Shown one piece after another: positions 24,385-34,263 of a DNA stretch of 64,000 nt (the stretch's first letter is position 1; the number at the start of each line of letters is the position of its first letter). Source of the DNA: Ettlia oleoabundans (lineage: Eukaryota; Chlorophyta; Chlorophyceae; Chlamydomonadales); assembly GCA_019693395.1 (NCBI GenBank), contig JAAMXP010000445.1, forward strand, positions 62,001 through 126,000. Direction: 5' to 3'. The notes below the pieces were generated by a model. It searched no databases and was not told the origin of the DNA. It saw only the letters and a program-made list of their open reading frames with translations. Both the position numbers and the translations under genes were made by a program.

Positions 24385-25677
24385 ATGCAGAGCGCGCTAG
24401 TGGGTACTCCCCTGCCGGCCAAGGCAGCCGTGGTGGCCAGACCTAGCATCTCCACAACTTGCAAGCCCATGGCGGTGAGACGTCTGTGGCTGCGGTGATA
24501 GTGGCTGGCTGCTTTTCCGCCGGCTGCCGGCACTGACCTTGCCAATGCCGCCGCTCTTCTGCTCCTCAGCCAGCGTAAACCGTGCTGCAACACTTGCATG
24601 GAATAAACTAATAATTAGGAGCGTGTCCCTGTACATGCAGCTGTTTGGATTTGCCAAATCAAAAACTGCGCGGCCCAAGACTCCCAAGTATGAGACCGTC
24701 ACCATCCGCAGCAGCTTCACCATTCCCACCGTGCTGCTGGGTGCGTCAACCCTGGCCATTGCTGCTCTGCTGGTGCTGTGCACAGAAGATTGTAGTAGTT
24801 TTACCAGGATTGCGCTCTCATTTCGTTTATCGCTTTCAGCTACTCCCGCCAGCCAGCAACCCACTGCTGCTTGCCCCACTTTCGTCTCGTGCTGCAGGCA
24901 CTGCAGCCGCTGCGCATTTTGCGGAGCTGGATGCCGTCAGCTATGTGACTGGTGTGCTGGGTGCCTTCCTGGCTTTCCAGGCCAACCGTGTACGCTTTGT
25001 TTTTGATGAAGAGGCGCTTGAGGTGGGTGCTGCGTGGTGTGTGGGGGGATGGGTGGGTGGGTGCGTGGTGCATTTACGGAGGAGTTTGTTGTTGGTGTGT
25101 GGCCAGGACGTGTGGCCAGGACGATGGCACATTTGCAGCAAGGTAGTGGTCGTTCCAAGCCCTGCTCTGCAGGTCCACCAACCTGCCCTCCCCTGCTGAC
25201 AAACTCAGTAATGTCTTTTGGTGTCTCTCGCTGGGCCCTGGATGCAGGTGCTGGTGGGTCCAGGGGCTAAGAAGAGTGACAATGCTTTTGTTGGGGGCGA
25301 GAACCGCTGGGCTTACAACAGCTTTGTGAACTGGGAGTACTGGTGGCCTGGTTTCCCTGTGCTGGTGTACTTCAAGGTGGGTGCTGCTGTACTGTCAGGC
25401 TAAGAATTCCAATAGCTTGGTTGATACAAGAAGCAGGCAGTGCAGCTGTAAGCAAATGCGATCCCAGCAGGAGTCCGCTGCCGCTTGTGTTGCGTGGTGT
25501 GCCCTACTGCCTCTTATGACGTCTGATAAAGATGCCTTTTCTGCTGCGCTGCAGGAGACTCAGACAAAGCCCGACGGGCAGATCCACTTCTTCCCCATCA
25601 TCATGGATGGCAAGCAACTGTATGATGTAATGGTGGAACGCTGCGGCCCCAGCAAGAACAGTGGGCCCAAGGCATGA
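24385..25677 (+). CDS. DUF3119-type plastid membrane protein
   Basis: Five exons: 24385-24474, 24641-24772, 24840-25022, 25248-25376, 25555-25677, giving 218 residues with all exons a multiple of three. A short plastid-type N-terminus (MQSALVGTPLPAKAAVV) is followed by YETVTIRSSFTIPTVLLGA and a hydrophobic stretch. A second hydrophobic stretch, SYVTGVLGAFLAFQANRVRF, leads to VFDEEALEV, then WAYNSFVNWEYWWPGFPVLV and YFKETQT, and QIHFFPIIMDGKQLYDVM closes the protein. These are blocks I know from DUF3119, a cyanobacterial and plastid family with two membrane spans. The 3' part is secure. The join 24772/24840 is less so: the 20 residues it adds (LLPPASNPLLLAPLSSRAAG) are poorly conserved, and other donors would need a phase change. 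Biochemical role unknown. Confidence 0.8.
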
Positions 25678-25917
25678 GCCGCCTCGTGAGTGAGTGGCTG
25701 CAACTGCTGCAGCGGGTTCAAACTGGAGGCCTGGCGTTGCCAGCTGCCTGATGCTCGCAGTTTCAATTGATTTAATTAAGGAATCGCGTAGTGGAAGATC
25801 AAATATACTTTTAGGACAATCTAGCAAGTTCAATGCCAGCTGTGGGCTGCAATGCTCGATGTAAAGCTATGGCAGTGAGGCAGAGATGCTGTCACGCTAC
25901 AGCATCAGCGGCAGTTT

Positions 25918-27008
25918 TCATCCGACTGTGTCTCCATCAGATTGCGTTGCCGCCTGCCCTGCCACACTGCTGACACGCACCACGGCGATGCTGCTGCTCA
26001 GCGGTGGGAAGCGGAAAACTGCCAGCCCAGCGCCACCATCCAAATACTCAACTGGAAAGCGTGCCAGCGAGGGCAGGAATGCGGCACGCCCCAATGCGCC
26101 CACCACTGCATCAAATACTTGCTGCAGCCCGCTGCTGCCAGCGCCGACTGCTTGAGTGCTGTCGCGTCCCGCATCATCAATGCTGGTCCTACTGCCAATC
26201 GCGCTGGCTAGCCTGGAGGATTGTCGCCACGGTAGATCAGGCCGCAACCCATCCGCACCAAAATCCACCCAGAAACGGTCAAAGTTGAGCAGCAGGGTGG
26301 TGTCATCTGACGCTGCCAGCTTACCACTGGCACTGAGCCAGCCGGCTCCCAGCAGTGGATGATCGTACCGCACCTGAATACGGGATCGAGGAGTAACCCC
26401 TTGGAAAGCGCACGCACTGACAAGCAAGACATGGGACCATCACATGAACATATAGCAATGCCAGAGGCTGCCAAGTTGCCGTGTTGCCGTACATCTAATG
26501 GATAAAAGGGTGTAGTCTCACAGGATAAAAGGGTGTAACCTCACATTCGAAATGAGTTTCTCCCCGTGCAACGTGTAGCGGATGGGCTGGAAGCGCGCTC
26601 CCAACGCTGCTGACAGCCGTGCGATATGGGGTGCATAAAACACCTGCACACACGCTTACCAAGCTGGCAGGTTGCAATGGTTGGGTGCTCTGATGGTTTG
26701 GTATGCATTCATTGCCTGCTCCAACCCACCTCCCACGTTCCTTGCCCATCGATGAGGCTATCTGGCCCAGGTCGCCTGCCAGCGTTGCTAGCCACCAGTG
26801 CCGCCACCGCTGCCGCCAGCTCCTGCCCTGCTGCACCCCTGGTGTACAGATCGCCGCGTTTCAGCAACTCCAGCACTCTCTGCTGAGCAGCAGTCGAAGA
26901 CTGGGCAGCAGCAAATGTGACAATCCGGCTGTGAGCACCCCGCGAGGCGGGCCGAGGCCGGACCGCTCCTGCGGCGCTGGGCTTGCTGTAGGAAGCTGCT
27001 GACTTCAT
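25918..27008 (-). CDS. Plastid-lipid-associated protein (PAP/fibrillin)-like
   Basis: Three exons: 27008-26730, 26643-26545, 26373-25918, giving 277 residues. A transit-like N-terminus (MKSAASYSKPSAAGAVRPR) is followed by a helical region, LLKRGDLYTRGAAGQEL. The barrel begins at GTWEVFYAPHIARLSA, continues ARFQPIRYTLHGEKLISN and VRYDHPLLGAGWLSASGKL, then FDRFWVDFGADGLRPDLP. Near the end, ARFPVEYLDGG and AVFRFPPL resemble the closing strands of the PAP/fibrillin domain. Such proteins bind plastid lipids in thylakoids or plastoglobules. I place it as a divergent member from this pattern alone; the exact subgroup is uncertain. Stop codons lie 241 bases from the DUF3119 gene, and its start is 217 bases from the flavoprotein gene. 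Intron 2 has a 15-base direct repeat. Confidence 0.66.
26500..26537. repeat. 15-base direct repeat in PAP/fibrillin-like intron 2
   Basis: GGATAAAAGGGTGTA occurs at 26500-26514 and 26523-26537, just downstream of the donor site on the - strand. Confidence 0.85.
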
Positions 27009-27224
27009 TTGAAATTGCGTGATATATACAAATTCGAACTCCAACGGCCCATTCTCGATGATGGCCATGTGGCGGCGCCGCGTAGCGCAGCATGACAGGT
27101 TCCTTGGACAACGCAGATGCTGGAAGCCATGTTGAAGGAGCAGCCAGGCGCTTTCTGGATAAGCTCGCGGAGGTGTTTTGAGGGCGGTTATTTGAACTCT
27201 TATATCTAGCTTGTGCTTCCACAG
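27009..27224. promoter_or_regulatory. Short divergent promoter, PAP/fibrillin-like and flavoprotein genes
   Basis: Only 216 bases separate the two proposed start codons. Upstream ATGs on the - strand at 27063 and 27129 (MAII..., MASS...) are in other frames or run to a stop, so the untranslated leader may contain short open frames. Confidence 0.4.
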
Positions 27225-30200
27225 ATGGCCAACTATTCAACACAGCAGCAGAACGGGCAGAATGGGCTCCAGGCCCAGGAGGAGGGCCTGGCGGACTGCA
27301 TTATCGTGGGTGAGTCCAGCGTGTGTAGTTGGCGGAATACTTAAGAGTAGCCTAAATGTGGATGCCCCATCCCAGCAAAGGGGCTTGCCAACGGTTGGTC
27401 GGCTGTTGTGCCGTCACTGCTGCCAGGCTTCCAAGCATGCAGCCCTTTTGCCTGCCGATGCCGCAGGAGGCGGGCCGGCTGGACTCAGTGCGGCATTGCT
27501 GCTGGGGCGTGCCAGGCGCTCGGTCATTGTTTTTGATGCTGGAGAGAAACGCAATGAGGCTAGCCAGGTTCAACATGCAATCCTTGGCGCAGATGGCTTC
27601 AACCGCCACGAGTACCTAGAGCAAGCACGACAGCAGGTGCGGGCTTGTTGTCTGCCTGGTCGTATTGAATCCAGCAACTGTGTGGCGAAGTCTCGTGGGG
27701 TTGTAAGAGGGCTCACCCACGCCACTCATGATGCGACGGCAGCAAAAAGTAGCTTCCCTGCCGTGCTGCAGGTGCTAGATTACCCCAGTATTAAAATGCA
27801 CTCGCTATCGGTGTGCGATATTGATGTGGAGGTGGGGGAGTCTGAGAAAGTGTGCCCAGAGGGCAAGCCAAACTGCCACTCACGTGAGTGCTGCTGCACT
27901 GCAACCCAGCACTGGAAATGTGTGGTGAAACAGCATACCGTTCTGCTGCTCTCCCAAGATGCCGATACGCATCAAAGAGAACAGAACCAGTTGTATGGTG
28001 AAACAGGAGCTTGAAATAGTGGACTAGTAGAAAGCTGATCAGACTTGGTGTCATGCATGCAGTGTTGAGGGACGGGTGCCGCATTACTGAGACAGACCAC
28101 TTTGTAGCACACACCGAGGATGGCCGCCAGGCAAGCATTACGGTGTGCTTTTCAAGCAAGCCAGTAAGCATTATAAATGGGCTTTTGCGGGTGCCCTCAG
28201 ATTCTTTCCGTGCCATGAATTGGGTCAAACGTCCGTCAATCAATCAGTAGTCTTAGCTGCCTGCTGCCCCAGGTGTTGACACCCTCTTTCTTTCACACTC
28301 TTTAACTGCAACTGTGGTGTCCTTGCTTCCCACCTGCAGTGGAAATCCAAGAAAGTGATTCTGGCGACAGGTGACCTCAAGCTGGCTGCAAGACCAACGG
28401 TCAAGTTGCACAAGTCACATCTGTTGGTCGTCATTGCAGCCTTGATTGACTTGTATCTCGCAGCAGCCAGGCCTCTTGACATATCCCTGCACCCATTATG
28501 TGTTGTGGTAGTGCAGGCGTGCGAGACATGATCCCTGAGGTGGAGGGATTCGATAAGTGTGAGTAGCAACTGGCAGGCGTAGCACTTCATGCTGCACAGA
28601 GCAGCAAGGCACTAGTGACAGTTGCCTTTGGGATCAAATACTATGGCAACTGGGGCTGCAGGTGCTGTACATACTGACAACTGGCATTCACTTTGTTCTT
28701 GCAGACTGGGGGCGCGGTGTTTGGGTACGTAAGTGGGCTGAGCTCGCTCAAATCTTTAATGGCCAGCTCCACGTTGTCACCAGGGTGGAACCCTTTTCTC
28801 AGCACTCCCTGGGTACACCTCCTATCAGCAGTTACTTGAAGCAGCCTGTCGGGCTGTGCCTTGTGTGTGTGGCACTGCGCCCAACCTGCCACCATGTTGC
28901 AATACCTCCTTTCCTGCTAACATCCTCTGAGCAGGTCTGCCTGTACTGTGATGCGTATGAGTACAGCGGGCAGCCACTCGGAGCATATGGCAATGGCGAG
29001 AGGGGTGTGCACATCGCATTTGAGGTGGGTTGTGCCACAAGTGCAATGCATGGTTGGCATGCAAATTGCATGCATCCATTGGGTGAGATACGCATACCCT
29101 TATTGCTGCTGTGCAGATGTTGTTGTGGTCCAAGAACATCACTCTGTTCACTGATGGCGAAGTGCTGCAAGCCACAGACATGGTAAGCTACTAAAAAGTG
29201 CAGCAGGCATCTCAGCGAACACTGTCGACAAATGGTACTGCTGTGTGTTCACCTTGCTGACCAGGCAGCTGCTGCCTAAATTGCATTGCAGGAGCGGGAG
29301 CTACTGGCGAAGCACAATATTGCGGTAATCAAGACACCCATTGCTAGGGCTGAGGGAGACAGCTCTGGGCACCTCAGCGGCATCGTCCTGCACGACGGTT
29401 GCCATGTGCCAATCAGGTGATTACCGCGTGCAACACGCTGCGCATTGCCGTTTCCGTCCATCTCCATTGTGGGCACCGTATAAGTTGGAATCAGGCATGT
29501 GGCTGAGATGCAGGCTTGATGCATCAGCGTGCATGAAGGACGGTTCAAGGGGGCAGCCTGCACGCTGCGATTTGTATTTGAATGTGTAACTACGCGTCTG
29601 CCTCACATCAACTTGGCTGCCTCACCTGCCTCCACCTGCAGGGCTTTGTTCTTCAACACAGGTCGCATGCAGAGTAGCACGCTCCCTGAGAAGATGGGCC
29701 TTCCTGCCGACGAACGTGGCGACATTGTGTGTGAGACCAAGGGCAACGTCAAGGCGATACATGGGCTGTATGTGGCAGGTCAGTGTGACGGATGGGGGAC
29801 CGGCAATGGCGCATGTCTGCAGCAATTGTAGCTGACTGGTTGATGTGACTTACATCAGTTTGAGACCACCCAAATGATGTAAAAACAAGGTATCCGGTGC
29901 TTGTCTGTGTGTGCCAGCCTGCTCCCAAAATCTGTTCCTGTGTGTGCCAGCTCGCTCCTCGCACCCATTACAACCTTATTTCACATGAATGTGCCCTGCA
30001 GGCAACTGTGCCGCCGCTCCGCTCAAGCTTGTCATGACGGCAGCATCCCAGGGCGCCATCACCGCGGCAAAGATTAACAGCGGTAAGCGGCAAGTTGACT
30101 CTGGCATGGCATCACTCGATACATTGCCAACAGCGACAGCAGTTGGGGGGTGAGTCCTGAATTTGCTGCTTGAGTGGGGACATCCGCCTGCACTGCTTTG

Positions 30201-30619
30201 CTACCCTATCAGTAAGCTGCCTAGGTACCGCAGAATTGATGTATGAAGAGCTTGGGCTGAACGAGGACGAGGGTGAGGCCTACATCTGCAGCCTGGAGGG
30301 CACCCGCAACACAGTCGAGCAGTGCCAGCAGGAGTATGGCCAGAATTGCAGGTGCGGGGTATGCACGACTGGCTGGCGCCCCAAACCTGTTTGTAGTGCA
30401 GAGTGGCCACCATGTGGGGTGGAAGCTGCTGTCGTGTGTGACTGTTTATTCTGTATTCTGGAGAGGTTTGATTGCAGTTGTAAGTTCGCTACATGCCAAG
30501 TCGGCTGCTACCCATTACCTTGTTGCAGGCATCGCAAAGTGCGCCCGACTCATCACATTCACAATGGACCATGGGACGATGCGAGGGAGCAGCACCCAGA
30601 ACCGTCAGCTGCACAGTAA
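27225..30619 (+). CDS. Thioredoxin-reductase-like FAD/NAD(P)H oxidoreductase
   Basis: Fourteen exons: 27225-27309, 27467-27636, 27772-27883, 28063-28130, 28340-28370, 28517-28558, 28705-28724, 28935-29024, 29117-29182, 29292-29416, 29642-29778, 30002-30082, 30234-30351, 30529-30619, giving 411 residues. The FAD loop CIIVGGGPAGLSAALLLGRA is split by intron 1. WKSKKVILATGVRDMIPEVEG, the redox pair CLYCDAYEY, a nucleotide-binding segment LGAYGNGERGVHIAFEML, and GLYVAGNCAAAPLKLVMTAA follow in the order of the TrxR family. The active site reads C-L-Y-C instead of the usual C-A-T/V-C. Intron 4 (28131-28339) needs a GC donor (CAG|gcaagc). Exon 7 is 20 bases. The C-terminus carries an unusual extension of about 50 residues rich in Gln, Glu and His. 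Substrate unknown; related proteins include bacterial TrxR-like flavoproteins. Confidence 0.85.
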
Positions 30620-31042
30620 GACTAACAACATGTGGGCCCCTAAGGGGCATCAGGACCTTGATAGCACGTGTGCTGACTGAGACGACTTGCTCCATGTGGG
30701 CTCAGACAGAAGCCATCTTTGGAAGGCCTGTACTTCAGAAACAGGTTGCTGGCCCAGGGTAGATTGCATGCAGTAGGATAGCTTACATGGTCAAATTGCA
30801 AGGTTAACACTTAAGAGCACCTAATGTTGTTGCAGGATTTGCAGTTGTTGCTGAACTAGACAATTTGGTCACTTACGAAAAGTGAATGTAAAGGTAAAGT
30901 GGCTACAGACTAGTTATGAGGAATACTACGTGAAACAGGTTCAGTGTACAATCAGATTCCAGGGACCAGTGTTGGGCAGGTAATGTCGCCCCATGGTTTG
31001 GGATGCTCCATCCGCATGGCCAGAACTCTGCAACTATTCTTA
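30620..31042. other. Convergent intergenic region, flavoprotein and DUF218 genes
   Basis: About 420 bases between two 3' ends, locally AT-richer than its surroundings (30780-30960). No coding signal. Confidence 0.4.
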
Positions 31043-32622
31043 TTAGTATGTTGCTGCCAGTTTGGGGTCAAGATCCTGTGCTCGACCAAACTCATGTTGC
31101 CTGCTGACAGAGTAGCAAAGGTGGGATGCATACAGCCACCCATGCAAGTCTGCAAGGCTGCAGATGCCGGCGGTGTTGCGATGCCACGTGGCAACTGCTG
31201 CCGCCTCTTTGGCCGCCCGTGCCGCAATCACTTCTGGATCAAAAATGCCCTCATCACTGACTGCAGTAGCATAAGGCAGGGGCACAAGGATCTGTGAAAT
31301 CACCTGCAGAAGAAGCAGTTGGGAAGCACTGGTCTGGCAGCCACAAGCAGGAGCAGCCAGCCTGGTTGCTGAGCCCCCATCGGAAAATGAAAGACCAAAT
31401 ACGTATGAAGCTGAACCATCCCATCTGCATGAACTTGGTGACCACCCAGAAAGCACAAAGCTGTGCTGCATGCGGCTGTCCACCGGCCAGAAAGGTTGCT
31501 TGCCTGGCTGGTAGTCCAGGCAATACCAATCAGCATCCCCATACAGCTGACGCCCCGCTAGGCGGTACATGAAGTCAAAAGTGGCCTGGGTGCGGGGCAT
31601 GTGGAACTCGCTGGTGACAATAGCAATGCGCCTGCAGTAGGTGGGCGGCAAAGGGTGAGGTAAGGAGCATGATGGAGGGCTGCTGATGTGCGGGCAGGCA
31701 GCATGCAGGGGCCCGGGCATCAAGTGCTGATCACAACGGCAGCAGGATAGTCAAGCAGGTGCATTAGGGAGACCGGGATAGGGCAGCACGGCATGGCTGC
31801 AGTACTTCGCACCTCCAGCCAGCAGGGAGGGCGTGCATGAAGAGGGAGAAGTAGCCGTTGCCAACTGTGTCGCATGACTGGGTCTCCTTGAGCAGGTCAC
31901 CAGCTGGCACGCCACGCTGCATGAGGTACGCTGCGTACGCTGTGCTTTCGTACAGCACGTACCCCAGGTCGTCCAAAACTGGCGGTTTGTGCGGGGTGGC
32001 AGCACCCAGCAGAACAATGGGACAAGGGCCAGAGCCGCCGGCCCCCAACGGCCGGTCAGGAAGTGTTGCGTCTGCACTGGCTGCTGCTGCTGCTGCTGGA
32101 GAGGCTAGTTGTACAGCCAACAGCCGCTGTTGCTGCAGCTGGTAGAGGCGCAAGGAGCCTTCCAGCCGGCGCAGCACCCACTCAGGCAGGCTGCCATCTG
32201 GTAGCAGGCCGCCGCCAAGCACCATGATGGCGTCATACCGCGGAGGTGGGCTGCTGCCGTTGCTGCTGCTGCTTTTGCTGTTGGATGCCGACCCTAACCT
32301 ATCGAAGCAAGCTGTATCTAACAGCCAGCCACTCCTTCTGCTGCTGGAGCTGGGTTTACCGCCGCCGTCAAGCTTGGCACATGCCACGCAGCGGTAATGG
32401 GCGCGGCGGCACGGCGATGCGCCACGTGCCCGTGCTGGCAGTGACTGATATCTCCAAGCCTGCAGCTGCAACCATCAAAACTTCAACCCTCCATGTGTAT
32501 ATTCATGTTGAAGTTGCAATCAAGTGCTCTTTTGCCAGCATGCTCCCACCAGCTGGCAGGGTACCGCCGTGGTGGCTCACCCGAGCCAGAGCAAGCTGCG
32601 CGCAGCTTACCGCCCGCTGCAT
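31043..32622 (-). CDS. DUF218 (YdcF/SanA-like) domain protein
   Basis: Four exons: 32622-32611, 32465-31813, 31631-31504, 31260-31043, giving 336 residues. The DUF218 fold shows as YDAIMVLGGGLLPDGSLPEW, then CPIVLLGAATPHKPPVLD, RGVPAGDLLKETQSCDTVGN and IAIVTSEFHMPRTQATFDF. The last exon gives VSDEGIFDPEVIAARAAKE and a tail ending DPKLAATY. Bacterial members are membrane-linked and implicated in envelope functions; plant and algal members are uncharacterised. The basic N-terminus (MQRALQAWRYQSLPARAR) could be a targeting peptide. Exon 1 is only 12 bases and was chosen because no in-frame ATG precedes the domain in exon 2. Intron 3 (31503-31261) requires a GC donor (CCAG|gcaagc), which restores DYQPVSDEGIF in phase. 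An Ala-rich run interrupts the domain near 32080. Confidence 0.88.
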
Positions 32623-33132
32623 GATGTTAGTCGCGTCTCTGGTGCAATCTAGCACGAGCACACCCCCTCTGGCTCAGCGCTGGAGATGCGGGGGTAAGGA
32701 CAGCAAGCTAGGCTGTGCTGCCGGCGCGCTGCTGTCATGCGTTTACTACGGCTCAATCCAAATACGCTGTGCGAGGGCGAACGACTCCAGAACGTCACCA
32801 GGCAGCTCCTTTCTTGTTGAGCAGTATGAAAGAACGGACGGGCTTGGGGAGCGCTTTGAACTCCATAACTCCCAATTCCATATTGCCTGAGTCTTAGTGG
32901 TCATTATAGCGCTATCACCGCATACAGACGACCGCGCCCGCCTTTCTGTTAGCGGGGTGGCGAAACTTATCTGTTCTTAGTCTCTCACCCACGGACGCCC
33001 TTTCAAGCTGTGGTTCAATAACGTGAGCCAGCCGACCCTCCACTGCGTCCGCGGTAGGCTTGGACGACATGCACCGCTGACACACCGCCCAGCGGCGACA
33101 CCCAGCGACAGCTTTGCAGCCAGATCTTAGCC
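32623..33132. promoter_or_regulatory. Divergent intergenic region, DUF218 and F-x-P repeat genes
   Basis: About 510 bases between two start codons. Both promoters should lie here. No clear TATA box or repeat. Confidence 0.35.
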
Positions 33133-34216
33133 ATGAGCGCCGCGGAGGTGCTGAGCACCGGCTACGAGGCGTCGACGGCCTATGTCAACAAACAAGGGCG
33201 GGACTCCGACCTGCGGGCCACCCTGCTGGTCACTACGGTGGATATTGGCGATGGGCTAGCGGCTCGCATCGAGGTCCGCCAAGGCGATGATCCCGTTGAC
33301 GTTGCAAGGGCCTTTTGTGTCAGGCACGGGCTGCCCGAGAGCATTATCATCCCACTGGCACAGCACCTAGAAGATAACCTGGCGGAGACTGGCACACATG
33401 TGGGGGTGCCTACGTCTGCCGATGCCAGCTGCAATGAGGGATTGGGCGATGATGCTGCAGAGGTGCGGCCATCCTGGTGAAGGGAATGTCCCTGGCAGTT
33501 TTTGAATAAATCTTGCAGAAGGAATTGCCTCTGCACTATCAGCATGCAGAGCGCTGATTCTTGGCGCGATCGCGCACCAACGTGGCTGCGTGACTGCCCT
33601 GTTGTGAACACCTGTTGTGCACCTGATCCCGGAAATCCTGGTCTTTCTGCTGCGTTGTGCAGGAATCTGAGGATGATGATGGGTATGGCGATACCAGAGG
33701 CATGTTCCCCCTGGCTGTCAGGAGCAGCAATGTGGTTGAGCCGGCAGCACCCGGCAGACATGCCTCTGCTGGGGGTGAGGCCAGCATGCCGCCGAGCTCC
33801 ACAAGCGCCAACACCAAGTGTGAAACAGGGGCCTATGAGTCGCAGCCAAACCGGCAAGCCCCCCACCACCTCCAGGTGGAGCCCTCATCCCACAGTGATG
33901 GTATGCTGGGTGCTCGACCGCCAGCCCTGGTAGACCAGGCTGGCCCGCGGCCACAAACAGCTGACGCCGCCATCGGCATGCTGCCACGCGGGGAGCACCA
34001 GGGCCCGCTGTCTTACCGCCCTGCCAGCATCCGCAGTGCCAGAGGTGCGGAGTACTTTAATCATGGGCCTGGCAGCAGCAGGAGCGTTGGATCTGACAGC
34101 AGCCTGCACTACCGCAGCGCCGGCCAGCTGCCTGCCCACAGCCGCCTCTATGCCGACCACTTCCGTAAGCAGCAGCGCCTGGAGGAGGAGCGGCGCTTGA
34201 GGTGTGCAGTGGGGGT

Positions 34217-34263
<47 letters not shown>

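Noticed and set aside
24397..24879. 160-residue open frame on the - strand opposite the DUF3119 gene
   Set aside because: It overlaps the well-supported + strand exons 24641-24772, has no recognisable motif, and its frame openness is explained by codon bias on the other strand.
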